Position numbers and translations under genes: made by a program
From: Candidatus Omnitrophota bacterium
GTDB lineage: Bacteria; Omnitrophota; Gorgyraeia; Aquiviventales; Aquiviventaceae
Length of the DNA: 28,565 bases
Direction of reading: 5' to 3'
Assembly (NCBI GenBank): GCA_020057015.1
Contig: JAGVGS010000043.1
Location: forward strand, 1 to 28,565
Notes under the pieces: generated by a model
Seen by the model: only the letters and a program-made list of their open reading frames with translations
Database searches by the model: none
Told to the model about the DNA's origin: nothing
Part shown: positions 1 to 7,982 of the stretch, in pieces
Layout: each line of letters opens with the position of its first letter
How positions within the stretch are numbered: the stretch's first letter is position 1

Positions 1-620
1 AAGGCGCCCATGAGCGCCTCCCACGCCCGGCGCATCGTCTCCTGGGCCGGGGTGGAGACGCCGTGTTGCTCCAGCAGCGGCAGCCAGGGCTGGTGAGCGC
101 CTGCCAGCGCCGGCGGCACCAGCGTGAGCCGATGCTCGAAGAGGTTGCTGAGCGTCCCAAAGCGCTCAAACGTCTCCATCGTTTCGTTCTCGTGGATGGT
201 CAGCTTCTCGCTGCGCTCTTGCTTGGCCGCGATCGCCGGCAGCATCCGCATCAGCGTGCGGCTGGCCACCAGGTCGTTATAAGAAATGCGCGGGGTGCGC
301 GCGGCCATGCCCAGCGGCTCCCGCAGCCCGCGATACGGCACGGCCACTAGGGCCACCTGCTGCCAGGCATCGGTCTCCGCCAACATGGACATCAGCGTCT
401 CCAGTGGCGCGGCCCTGCCCCAGCGCGGCTGGCCGGTGATCTGCTCGAGCGTCTCGCGCGCGAAACTATCCAAGGTTTTCACGCGGCCGTTGTGTTGAAT
501 CGCTACGTGCGCGAGCGCCTTCGCCGCGCGCGGCGGCAACACGGTGGAGGGCTCGGCAGCCCAGGTCGCAAGGCTCCAGCACAAGCTGCCTGCCACCGCT
601 AGGATCGCGCCTCGGTTCAT
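1..620 (-). CDS. ccsA: Cytochrome c biogenesis protein CcsA-type, N-terminal part (runs off the window)
   Basis: Only the first ~206 codons are present; the gene continues past base 1. The start is the ATG at 620-618, which overlaps the resB stop as ATGA. The translation starts with a signal-like segment (MNRGAILAVAGSLCWSLATW) and then a periplasmic stretch with HNGRVKTLDSFARETLEQITG. That resembles the 'GRVKPLDTFARE' region I recall from the long N-terminal extension of CcsA/CcsBA haem-lyase proteins in Bacteroidota and Desulfobacterota. The WWD haem-handling domain and most membrane helices would lie outside the window. With ResB it would form the System II haem export and ligation machine for periplasmic c-type cytochromes. 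This start site has no separate promoter; coupled translation with resB is likely. The assignment rests on the motif and the neighbour, not on the catalytic domain. Confidence 0.75.
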   Translation of the reverse strand, partial: MNRGAILAVAGSLCWSLATWAAEPSTVLPPRAAKALAHVAIQHNGRVKTLDSFARETLEQITGQPRWGRAAPLETLMSMLAETDAWQQVALVAVPYRGLREPLGMAARTPRISYNDLVASRTLMRMLPAIAAKQERSEKLTIHENETMETFERFGTLSNLFEHRLTLVPPALAGAHQPWLPLLEQHGVSTPAQETMRRAWEALMGA

Positions 621-2395
621 GTGTCTTTCCCCTCCCGCAAATATTTCAGCGACATCGCCTCGGCACTGCGCGCCTTGGCGCTGTGGCGATTGCGTGTGAC
701 AAACAAGCTTAAGACGCCACCGATCACGATGAGAAATCCCGCATAGACCACGGGCGTGCCTGGGTCGTTGCGCACCGAGAGGATCGTGGTCTGTGTCGGC
801 CCATCCACAAAGCTGGATTGGAAGAAGCTGTAGCCCCGGTAGCGCAGCGGCTCGTTCATGCTGATCTTGCGCATGAGAATGATCCCGCGCTCGGCATCGG
901 TCAGTTGCACGTCGCTTTCAAAGCCCGCAGCCATCGAGATGCCGGGGTAGTCGATCTTGCGAAAGTCCGAGAGCTTGATCGTCACCGGCAGGCGGCGCTG
1001 GGCCGGGCGGTACTCCACGATGAGCGGCTGGCCCTCCAGCGTCAAGGTCGCGGTCTCCCGGAAAGCCACCCAGGCTTCTGCGCTCTCCTGGCCGCGCTGG
1101 GCCCTCACGTGCACCATCTCCCTGCGCACTTCATTGCTGCGGTTGGTGACCTGCGTCGTCACCTGGGCCCGCGGATGCGCTTCGAGCACTTGAAAGGTAT
1201 AGCCCAAAAACGGATGCGCGTAGGCTTCGCCGAGTTTCACGCGCTCCACCACCTGGCGCTGGCCGGCGTCCCCGGTCAGCACGGCCGATAAGCGGCCCTC
1301 CGCGCGCCACAGCAGCGCGATGGCCTGCGGGGGCAGCGCCAGGCTCGCGGAGTGCTCGTACGTGACGTGCGCCTTGATCTGGTGCTGAAAGCCATGCATC
1401 GACTGAAACTCCGGATGCAGCGCAAACAGCAGATAGGCATCGGCCCCCTCCGGGCCTTCCAACAAGAAAGACACCGCAGGGTTATTGGGTATCTCGGAGC
1501 GGCTCGAGGGGCCCTCACCGCTCAGCGCGAAGTCCGGAAAGTAGTCCTTGAAGGTGATCGTGTAGGCGCTGCGTCCTAGGCGCTGCGGCTGCCCCAGCGA
1601 GTGGGGTACCGCGATATCGAGTGGGGCTTCGCCTGGCAGCGTCAGCGTCACCGTGCCGCGGCTGTCTTGATCCGGCGCGCTGCCTTGGAGCAGTTGCTGC
1701 GCGTGGCTTTCGGTTTGGGGTTCCAAGAGGAGTACGTGCGCCTGGCCCCAGCCCACCCCGATGCGCTCCGCCTCGCGCGCAAGCAGCCACAGGGTGTCTT
1801 GCTGGTCCTCGTGCTGCAGCTGCACGCGCACGGCAGGGTTCTCGCGCGTTCCCTCGCCGGTGATGGTCTCTTCCGTCACCGCATCGGGATAGTAGCGGTC
1901 GACCATCAGCTGCACCGCCGCATCCCCGGCCACAAAGGGAAACTGCCAGCGCGGCTCATGTACCCAAGCCTGAGTCTCGAAGCGTATGGGCTTCACGAGC
2001 TCATGCGCGCCGGTCGCGTCGCGTACCACGAGCACGTTACCGGGCGCGTCCATCACTTGCGCCGCCTCACCCTCAGGGATGAAGAGCTGGCCGTCAATGC
2101 CAAAGCGCCCGCCGATGATCCCGCCGATCAGAATGAGAATGATCCCGATGTGCGCGAGGACAAACGGCAGGTGCTGCCGCTTCCAGGGATAGCGCTGCAG
2201 GGCCGCAATCGCAAGATTCGTCGCCAAGAAGGCCAGCAGCAGCTGGAACCACCAGGCTTGGTAGACGAAGCGCTGCACCGCAGCGGTCCCAAAGCGTGTC
2301 TCATAGATCGTGCCCCAGGCCAGCACCCCTGCAATAGCCACCAGCATGGGCACCGCCATCTTGAGGGAACCAAAAAGACGCATCCAGTGCTTCAT
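617..2395 (-). CDS. resB: Cytochrome c biogenesis protein ResB (Ccs1 family)
   Basis: 592 residues. ResB partners CcsA/ResC in System II cytochrome c maturation: it helps hold haem on the outer face of the inner membrane and keeps apocytochrome thiols reduced. Three N-terminal membrane helices are visible (about residues 12-30, 48-66 and 76-95), then a large periplasmic domain, then a last helix near residues 548-567 with a basic tail. This is the standard ResB topology, and the length is normal for bacteria that keep ResB and ResC separate. The start ATG at 2395 lacks a strong Shine-Dalgarno; an internal Met four residues on is possible. The gene overlaps the ccsA start by 4 bases and lies 27 bp downstream of the monohaem cytochrome. 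A dedicated maturation pair beside genes with dozens of haem sites makes biological sense. Confidence 0.9.
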   Translation of the reverse strand: MKHWMRLFGSLKMAVPMLVAIAGVLAWGTIYETRFGTAAVQRFVYQAWWFQLLLAFLATNLAIAALQRYPWKRQHLPFVLAHIGIILILIGGIIGGRFGIDGQLFIPEGEAAQVMDAPGNVLVVRDATGAHELVKPIRFETQAWVHEPRWQFPFVAGDAAVQLMVDRYYPDAVTEETITGEGTRENPAVRVQLQHEDQQDTLWLLAREAERIGVGWGQAHVLLLEPQTESHAQQLLQGSAPDQDSRGTVTLTLPGEAPLDIAVPHSLGQPQRLGRSAYTITFKDYFPDFALSGEGPSSRSEIPNNPAVSFLLEGPEGADAYLLFALHPEFQSMHGFQHQIKAHVTYEHSASLALPPQAIALLWRAEGRLSAVLTGDAGQRQVVERVKLGEAYAHPFLGYTFQVLEAHPRAQVTTQVTNRSNEVRREMVHVRAQRGQESAEAWVAFRETATLTLEGQPLIVEYRPAQRRLPVTIKLSDFRKIDYPGISMAAGFESDVQLTDAERGIILMRKISMNEPLRYRGYSFFQSSFVDGPTQTTILSVRNDPGTPVVYAGFLIVIGGVLSLFVTRNRHSAKARSAEAMSLKYLREGKDT

Positions 2396-2422
2396 GATTG
2401 CGCTGAGCGTATCCGGTAGGGC

Positions 2423-2779
2423 TTAGGGCTTGGAGGTCGCGTCGTCGGGATTGGTGCCGCCGTCCAGCTCCGCGCGGTTCGTGGCCCCATCACTGTCGTT
2501 GTCCGCCGCGTCAAACGCCTGGTAATCTTCTGCCGTGAGCTTGCCGGCCTCGCCGGCGCCCTTAAATTTCTGCAGCGCTTGGCCATAGGCGTTCAGGTCG
2601 GTAGCCTTACCCATCGCGCCCTCATGGCAGGTCTTGCAGGAGACGCCTTTGGCGTCCGGGTGCGCTTTCTTGTAGCTCATCTGGTTCTGCCCCGTGGCCG
2701 CCGCAAAGCGGCCGCCCGCCAGCACGATGGTAAGCAGCCCTGCCACGACCCACCCAACCCGCTGTGCTTTGTGTGTCAT
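2423..2779 (-). CDS. Small periplasmic monohaem cytochrome c with a C-terminal calcium-loop motif
   Basis: 118 residues with a Sec signal peptide (hydrophobic residues ~10-28). One haem motif, CKTCH, lies at residues 48-52, followed by HEGAMGK and DLNAYGQALQK. Near the C-terminus residues 93-104 fit an EF-hand-type loop (D-x-D-x-D-G-x5-E), followed by a Gly/Asn/Asp-rich stretch. The haem domain closely matches the N-terminal domain of the DmsE-like cytochrome at 17370-18473 (shared SYK, SCK-CHEGA-GK, DLNAYG-ALQK, KLT-EDY). No axial Met is obvious, so the second ligand is unknown. A strong AGGAGG lies 8 bases before the ATG. It is first in a likely monohaem-resB-ccsA operon with its own promoter. 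A role as small electron shuttle or docking partner is inference. Confidence 0.8.
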   Translation of the reverse strand: MTHKAQRVGWVVAGLLTIVLAGGRFAAATGQNQMSYKKAHPDAKGVSCKTCHEGAMGKATDLNAYGQALQKFKGAGEAGKLTAEDYQAFDAADNDSDGATNRAELDGGTNPDDATSKP

Positions 2780-2937
2780 CGCTTGCGCCTCCTGTGTAGC
2801 TGTGACGTCGCTCTTGCCGGTGCGTCTGATCCGTGGGGGACGCGTGCCCGGTCACCCACGTCCGTTAGGCACGCGAGAATGGTGCCTCTAGGTTGGCCCT
2901 GCGTACGGACGGGTGATCAGGCTGAGAAATTCGCTTT

Positions 2938-2967
2938 ATCATACACGAAAAGCACTCCTGCTGTCGG
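2938..2967 (-). promoter_or_regulatory. Candidate sigma70-type promoter for the monohaem cytochrome-resB-ccsA operon
   Basis: On the minus strand a -10-like TATGAT occupies 2943-2938, preceded by TG (extended -10). A -35-like CCGACA lies at 2967-2962 with an 18-base spacer. It sits just below the nrfD-like stop and about 160 bases upstream of the monohaem cytochrome start. The leader contains a weak 6-bp inverted repeat (2867-2872 with 2882-2887). Visual match only. Confidence 0.4.
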
Positions 2968-2991
2968 ATTGATTGTCCACGGGTAACCCCT

Positions 2992-4185
2992 TCAATGGTG
3001 ATCCGGCGCGCGGGATGGCGAGGGAAACACGGGCGTGAGTTCCGCAACCGCCAAAAACGCGAGAATACCCGCCAGCACAAGCGCCGCTGTTGAGGCGAGT
3101 TCCATCCATGAAGGAACATACTGCGCGCCCATGGCCGGAATCAAACCGAACCAGCAGACATCCAGCCGGTTAAGCACAATGCCGCCGATGGCGCACAAAG
3201 CCGCCGGCACAACCCCCGCTTGCCGGCGCTGCCTTGCCAAACGCATCAGCCAAATAATAGGCACAACAATGCCGAAAAGGATCTCCACCAACAGCAGGCC
3301 GCCCAGCCACGGCGTTTGCCGCACAAGCATCCAAGGCGCGCGCCAGAGAAGATCGCCGAGCTTCACGGCGCCATAGAGCATCAGCACCCGGCTTAACCCC
3401 TTGCCCAGCCCCATAAACAGCTCGGGCGAAAGCTGTGCCTGAAGAAACCGCTGGCAGAGCCTTGCCTCGACGATCACCATCGCCATGCCGGCAGAAACCG
3501 CGGAAAGCAAAAAAAGCAGCGGTAACATCGGCGTATACCACAACGCGGAGAGTTTATGCGGCACGATGAGAAACAGCGACCCGAAAGAAGATTGATGCAG
3601 CGTCGACAAAATGACCCCGAGCATGACCACGGGAAGGGTCACCCGCTCAAGCATCTCCAAAGCAGCGTCCCATCCGAAGCGGTGGAAGATAACCGGGCTG
3701 AATTCAAGCATGAGGACAAGCGAGTAGCAGGTCAGGCAAAGCGTGATCTCAAACATGACCGAGTGCGGCTGCCACATGATCAGCGGGTGCCAAAAACGGT
3801 AGGGCCTGCCCAAATCCAGGATGAGAATAGCCGCCACAAGAGAGTACGCGATGAACGAGGTCAGCACGGCCGCGCGCAGAATGGGCTCATAGCGGCGCAT
3901 GTGGAAAATATGCACCGTGGCGGCCAGCACAAAGCCGCCCGCGGCCAGGGCAATGCCGCATAAATCAAACGCAATCCAAATGCCCCAAGGAAAGCGGTCG
4001 CTTAAGTGCGTCACCGCCCCCAACCCGCCTTGGAAGCGTTTGGCGATGACATAACTGCCGGCCACCAACACGGCCAGCAACAGCACGAATAATTCCAGGC
4101 GCACGCGCAATCGAAGGTGCGCCCGCCGACTCACAATGCCCACCAGTATGAACACGAAGAGCGCCGCGAATAGGCCTTCCAACAT
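2992..4185 (-). CDS. NrfD/HybB-family integral membrane quinone-interacting subunit
   Basis: 397 residues and about ten hydrophobic helices. It has the NrfD/HybB signature after the second helix (SDRFPWGIWIAFDLCGIALAAGGF), including the GxWIAFD and AAGGF stretches. Such proteins bind (mena)quinone and pass electrons to or from a partner FeS protein on the periplasmic side. I start it at the ATG at 4185, which overlaps the ferredoxin stop as TGATG; an ATG 14 codons upstream also exists. It forms a pair with the four-cluster ferredoxin directly upstream. No molybdopterin or hydrogenase catalytic subunit lies in the window. The pair therefore looks like the FeS-NrfD module of alternative complex III or Cbc-type quinol:cytochrome complexes rather than a Psr or Hyb enzyme. 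The exact complex is inferred from context. Confidence 0.88.
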   Translation of the reverse strand: MLEGLFAALFVFILVGIVSRRAHLRLRVRLELFVLLLAVLVAGSYVIAKRFQGGLGAVTHLSDRFPWGIWIAFDLCGIALAAGGFVLAATVHIFHMRRYEPILRAAVLTSFIAYSLVAAILILDLGRPYRFWHPLIMWQPHSVMFEITLCLTCYSLVLMLEFSPVIFHRFGWDAALEMLERVTLPVVMLGVILSTLHQSSFGSLFLIVPHKLSALWYTPMLPLLFLLSAVSAGMAMVIVEARLCQRFLQAQLSPELFMGLGKGLSRVLMLYGAVKLGDLLWRAPWMLVRQTPWLGGLLLVEILFGIVVPIIWLMRLARQRRQAGVVPAALCAIGGIVLNRLDVCWFGLIPAMGAQYVPSWMELASTAALVLAGILAFLAVAELTPVFPSPSRAPDHH

Positions 4186-5120
4186 CAAGGCATCTTCTCC
4201 GCCGCCTGCTTGCGGCCTGGAATGCAATAGGAGGCGGCGCTGAGCACCACGGCCAGGACCGTCACGATCCAGGGGATAATCTCAAGCGCCATGCGCGTAA
4301 AGCTCGGCAACGAACGCTCAGGCACCTTGGCAAACCCTAACTGATCAAACGGCGTTCCGGATAGATACATCCAAGCGGTGCCACCGGCTTCATGTTCGCC
4401 GTAGATATGGCCAACGTAACGGTCAGGCCGGCTATGCACCCGGGCCTTCGCCTCAAACAACAGCTGCGGTCTGCTGCCGAACTTCAGCGTCCCGGTCGGA
4501 CACGCCGCCGCGCACGCCGGGCCGCTAAAAACCGCCTGCTGCGCGCAAAATTGGCACTTGCCTATCGTCGGAGCGGTGCTCGCCGACCATTCGAATTTCG
4601 GAATGCCGAAGGGGCACGCCAGCATGCAATAACGGCAGCCGATACAGCGATCGGCCCGATACACGACGGCCCCCGAGGGCAACCGGCGCATGGCGCCTAC
4701 CGGACACACGGATACGCAGGCCGGATCCAAGCAATGCAGGCATTGCTGCTTAACAGGAACCGGGCGGCCCCCCGAGGCCTCGCCTTCGAGATTGACCATC
4801 GTCCATCGATTAAAGCTCAGCGTTTCGGCGCTGCCCTGCCATACGGTCTTGGGCGGCTCGCTGTGCGGCAAGTGGTTCTGCGCATCGCACGCGCGCACGC
4901 ACGCGCGGCAGCCGATGCAGCGGGTCAGATCAACCAGGACGCCGATCTGATCGGGGCCCTCGGCAGGACTTGCGGCCAGCGAGACGGGGATCCGCGCACC
5001 GGCTGCCCATACCGCAGCCGTCGCGCAGATGCCGGTTGAGCGGCAGAGAAACTGCCGCCGGGTCAAACTAGTGTTGATAGGCGCCGGCGCTAACGATTCT
5101 TGTGCTGTTGGCCGATCCAT
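4185..5120 (-). CDS. Tat-exported four-[4Fe-4S] ferredoxin subunit (HybA/NrfC-like) with C-terminal membrane anchor
   Basis: 311 residues. A Tat signal (TRRQFLCRSTG) is followed by a hydrophobic stretch, so the protein is exported folded. Four cysteine groups suit four [4Fe-4S] clusters: CIGCRACVRAC, CLHCLDPACVSVC, CIGCRYCMLAC and CQFC...CAAAC. A single transmembrane helix (about residues 281-300) lies near the C-terminus, as in HybA. An AGGAG lies 10 bases before the ATG at 5120; the first ~30 bases overlap the octahaem gene. It would carry electrons between the NrfD-like quinone site and periplasmic haem proteins. With no Mo or NiFe subunit next door, its partner is most likely one or more of the multihaem cytochromes encoded upstream in the same run. 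Confidence 0.9.
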   Translation of the reverse strand: MDRPTAQESLAPAPINTSLTRRQFLCRSTGICATAAVWAAGARIPVSLAASPAEGPDQIGVLVDLTRCIGCRACVRACDAQNHLPHSEPPKTVWQGSAETLSFNRWTMVNLEGEASGGRPVPVKQQCLHCLDPACVSVCPVGAMRRLPSGAVVYRADRCIGCRYCMLACPFGIPKFEWSASTAPTIGKCQFCAQQAVFSGPACAAACPTGTLKFGSRPQLLFEAKARVHSRPDRYVGHIYGEHEAGGTAWMYLSGTPFDQLGFAKVPERSLPSFTRMALEIIPWIVTVLAVVLSAASYCIPGRKQAAEKMP

Positions 5121-6049
5121 GCGATGAACACTCCTGCAAACAAACCGCCCAGCAGCCCGAATAACACCGCTTTAACCGTTTTGCTGCGCTGGATATCCAG
5201 TTGAAGTTCGACTTGCTGGACCTTCTTTTCCAGGCCCTCCACATGCTTCACATCGGTATTTTCCGTCAGCCGGTCCACTTCCTGAGCCAGCGTGCTGATC
5301 TTGTGGCTCTTGTGGACCATCTCTTCATGGCAAGCAGCACACGTCTGTGCGCCGACGAAAAAGCTATGGGGCGGCGTGGCTGTGCCGGCGATGACCCCAG
5401 CGTCGGGCGATTGCGGCATGTGGCAGGTCGTACAAGTCAGCCCCTGCAAGTGGTGTGTCGCATGCGCGAAATCCTGCAGCCGCTCGGCATGGCAAGCCCC
5501 GCAGTGCTGCTCCACATCCTTCTGCCGCAACCCCTGGCGGTGCACTTCATGGCAGTCGAAGCAGCGGATGTTCGCCTTAGCATGGCCGCTGAGCTGCCAT
5601 TCGCGGAAGGTGCGCTGATGGCACTCCTTGCAGGCGCTGACATCCACCGGCAGCGGCATCTTCGCCCCGTCTGGGTGCTTGGGTTCCAGAGCGCCGTGGC
5701 ACGATTCGCAGGAGATGCCTTTGAAGGCATACGTGGCGTCGGCTTTGTTGAATCCGGTCGTATGGCAAGCGAGGCAGTCGGGATGCTTGTGCGCCTCTTC
5801 CCAAAAACGCGTGAAAGTTGCTGAAAAAGCTCCGGCGTGTTTGGAAGATTGCCACTGCTCATATTCTGCCGCGTGGCAGCCGGCGCACGTGTCGGCCCCT
5901 GAATATGCCTGCGTCTTGCCTGCTGCCGCCGCAGCATCGGCCTCTGCGGCCTGCGTGCTGGCCGCCTGGAAAAAAATCATCCCTACCAGCAACGGGGCAA
6001 GACATGCCCCCGCTCGCACTGCCTGATTTGCTTTCCCCGCACGGAGCAT
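5090..6049 (-). CDS. Octahaem cytochrome c (c554-like) with coiled coil and C-terminal membrane anchor
   Basis: 319 residues with a signal peptide (about residues 12-35). Eight CXXCH motifs follow: CAGCH, CLACH, CESCH, CKECH, CFDCH, CGACH, CTTCH and CAACH. The opening pattern (TCAGCHAAEYEQWQSSKHAG, then CLACHTTGF, then GISCESCHG) is typical of the cytochrome c554/c' family. After the last haem there is a heptad-like coiled coil (about residues 245-290), a single helix (about 292-312) and a basic tail. The protein therefore stands tethered on the periplasmic face. AAGGG lies 8 bases before the ATG. The gene sits between the 11-haem c-b fusion and the ferredoxin, which suggests it bridges the two quinone modules. 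No catalytic activity can be assigned; tyrosine-crosslinked HAO chemistry is not indicated. Confidence 0.85.
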   Translation of the reverse strand: MLRAGKANQAVRAGACLAPLLVGMIFFQAASTQAAEADAAAAAGKTQAYSGADTCAGCHAAEYEQWQSSKHAGAFSATFTRFWEEAHKHPDCLACHTTGFNKADATYAFKGISCESCHGALEPKHPDGAKMPLPVDVSACKECHQRTFREWQLSGHAKANIRCFDCHEVHRQGLRQKDVEQHCGACHAERLQDFAHATHHLQGLTCTTCHMPQSPDAGVIAGTATPPHSFFVGAQTCAACHEEMVHKSHKISTLAQEVDRLTENTDVKHVEGLEKKVQQVELQLDIQRSKTVKAVLFGLLGGLFAGVFIAWIGQQHKNR

Positions 6050-6067
6050 TGCTGCGCCCTTTATCGG

Positions 6068-7981
6068 TTAATGGCCCTCGGTCTCGTGGCGGTTCTCGGC
6101 ATCCGCCTTTGACGATTTCCCGGTCACCCAGGTCCACTTCATCGGGTATTCGTCCGGATCAAACATGGTGAAATAGCCATGCCAGAGCAAAATCGCCAGG
6201 CACGCCAACACGGCTTCGTAGTAGTGGATCGTGATGATCACATCGAAAATCCACTTGGGGAACATACGCAGCGTCCAGTCTTGCCAGGTCATCAAGACAC
6301 CGGTTGAGGCCATCACCAGAGAACCCCAGACCAGCGCCCAGTATTCCATTTTCTCCACATAGCTATAATGGCCCACCATGGGACGCTGGGCCCGACGGCC
6401 GAGATAGTAAGCGAGCATCGCACCCAGGTCGCGGATATCCTGCAGGCAAGGCAATAGCGCGCGCAAGTGCTTGCGGCCTTTCGTGGTCCCCAGCACGTAC
6501 CAGAGATGGTAAGCGCCCAACACACAGAACAGCAATGCCGCTGCCCGGTGGCTCAGGCTTCGCCAATCCACACGCCCGACAAAGGGGCTGGCCCACCAAG
6601 CCTGCGGGTATTTCAGGGCAAAACCCGTATACGTCAAACTGATAAACGCCACAGCCAAGACGACGTGCTGCAGGCGCTCATTCAGCGACATGCGCATAAC
6701 AACCCCGACCTGCGCCATGCGCTGGTAATGAAGGCGCAGCTTCTTACGGAAATCCAAGGCGTTGTGCAGCAGCATGCCGCCCAAAACAAAACCGATCAGC
6801 CAAAGATAGAAGCCGCGCACCCAGGCTATGGCGCGATGCTCCAGGCCGGGCTGCGTGCCCGAATGAATCTGGCCCTTAGCTACCTGGGGGCTTACCCCCG
6901 GATGGCATTGGCCGCACGTCTTGGCCAGATTGTCCGGGTGCACTGACGAGCGCGTATCCCCTGAAGGCAAGATGTCATGCGCGCCGTGGCATGAGGCGCA
7001 ATTGGCCGCGGTGAGCGACCCCAACTGCAGCGACAGGCCGTGGAAACTCTTCATATAGGTGTCGACCACATGGCCGGGCATCTGGTATTTGCTGATCAGC
7101 CGCTCAGCCGCATGGCACTGGCCGCAGGTATCCGGAATGTGGGAGGGAAACACTTTCGATGTCACCAGCTTGACCGCATCGATCGAATGCTCGCCGTGGC
7201 AATCGGTGCACACCGGCGCGTCCCGCTTGCCGGATGCCACCGCCAGGCCGTGGACGCTGCGCTGGTAAGTCTGTTTGATGTTCTCATGGCACTTGCCGCA
7301 GGTGTTCGGCAGCGTCTGCCAGTATAATTTCGAGGCGGGGTTTGTCGACTTGTGCAAATCATGAGACCCGTGGCAGTCGGTGCACACCGCGGAGACGGTC
7401 ATCCCGCGCACTTGGGCTAGGCCATGGACGCTTTGGTCGTACGACGCAACCGGCGCAGACTGGGCGAGGTGAAACTTGGCCATCTCCGCGGTCTTCTCAT
7501 GGCACTGCGCGCACGTCTTGGGGATGTTGGCATGGAAGACCGGCGAGTTGGGATTGCGCGAATCCAACAGCTCATGCGCATTGCCGTGGCAATTGCGGCA
7601 TGAGGCGGCTTGCGATACGCCCGCTTTAAGGGCGATCCCATGATCGCTGGCGACATACACCTCGGTTTCAATCCTGTGGCACGTAGCGCACGAAACCGGC
7701 TTTAAGGGAGTAGCGTGCGGCAGCTCGGTGATGTCGACATGACAACTCGTGCACTGGTGGCCTCCGTGGATGGAGACCTGGAACTTTTCCGGATCCACAA
7801 ACCGCTCTGCCGAGGCATCGCCATGGCAGCTGAAGCAGGCGGCATTGTCCAGTCCTTCGGGGGCATTGGCCGGCTCCGCGGCGGCAGTCTGCACCAGCCC
7901 CTGCGCAATAATCAGGCCGAAGGCAACACCGCCCAGGGCGAAGCGCCAAGAGCGCATGCGGTGTCTTGTGTCAGCGCTCAT
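6068..7981 (-). CDS. 11-haem cytochrome c fused to a membrane cytochrome b domain (CbcL-like)
   Basis: 637 residues from the ATG at 7981, one base past the upstream stop; an ATG at 8008 would add nine residues. After a signal peptide the periplasmic part has eleven CXXCH motifs (CFSCH, CTSCH, CATCH, CRNCH, CAQCH, CTDCH, CGKCH, CTDCH, CGQCH, CASCH, CGQCH). Several belong to a repeated two-haem module of the form S-x-HG ... CxxCHG-xH ... TCGxCH. From about residue 395 comes a membrane domain with several helices and histidines (LQHVVLAV, SHRAAAL, YHLWYVLG, IHYYEAVLA), as in di-haem b-type quinone subunits. The layout matches Geobacter CbcL, an inner-membrane quinone:multihaem oxidoreductase for low-potential extracellular reduction. 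It is a paralogue of the next gene upstream. Its direction of electron flow is unknown. Confidence 0.85.
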   Translation of the reverse strand: MSADTRHRMRSWRFALGGVAFGLIIAQGLVQTAAAEPANAPEGLDNAACFSCHGDASAERFVDPEKFQVSIHGGHQCTSCHVDITELPHATPLKPVSCATCHRIETEVYVASDHGIALKAGVSQAASCRNCHGNAHELLDSRNPNSPVFHANIPKTCAQCHEKTAEMAKFHLAQSAPVASYDQSVHGLAQVRGMTVSAVCTDCHGSHDLHKSTNPASKLYWQTLPNTCGKCHENIKQTYQRSVHGLAVASGKRDAPVCTDCHGEHSIDAVKLVTSKVFPSHIPDTCGQCHAAERLISKYQMPGHVVDTYMKSFHGLSLQLGSLTAANCASCHGAHDILPSGDTRSSVHPDNLAKTCGQCHPGVSPQVAKGQIHSGTQPGLEHRAIAWVRGFYLWLIGFVLGGMLLHNALDFRKKLRLHYQRMAQVGVVMRMSLNERLQHVVLAVAFISLTYTGFALKYPQAWWASPFVGRVDWRSLSHRAAALLFCVLGAYHLWYVLGTTKGRKHLRALLPCLQDIRDLGAMLAYYLGRRAQRPMVGHYSYVEKMEYWALVWGSLVMASTGVLMTWQDWTLRMFPKWIFDVIITIHYYEAVLACLAILLWHGYFTMFDPDEYPMKWTWVTGKSSKADAENRHETEGH

Positions 7982-7982
7982 G

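Noticed and set aside
1601..2419. Long plus-strand open frame opposite resB (272 codons)
   Set aside because: Lies fully antisense to a clear ResB gene. The translation has no recognisable domain and is Arg/His/Ala-rich, as expected for a shadow frame in GC-rich DNA.
2992..5120. Polysulfide, DMSO or hydrogenase-2 type enzyme (PsrBC, DmsBC, HybAB)
   Set aside because: The FeS-NrfD pair alone fits, but no molybdopterin or NiFe catalytic subunit is present and the neighbours are cytochromes, so a quinol:cytochrome module is preferred.
5090..6049. Octahaem hydroxylamine oxidoreductase or octahaem nitrite reductase
   Set aside because: Eight haems, but the motif layout is c554-like with a C-terminal coiled coil and anchor, length is too short, and no active-site features of those enzymes are seen.
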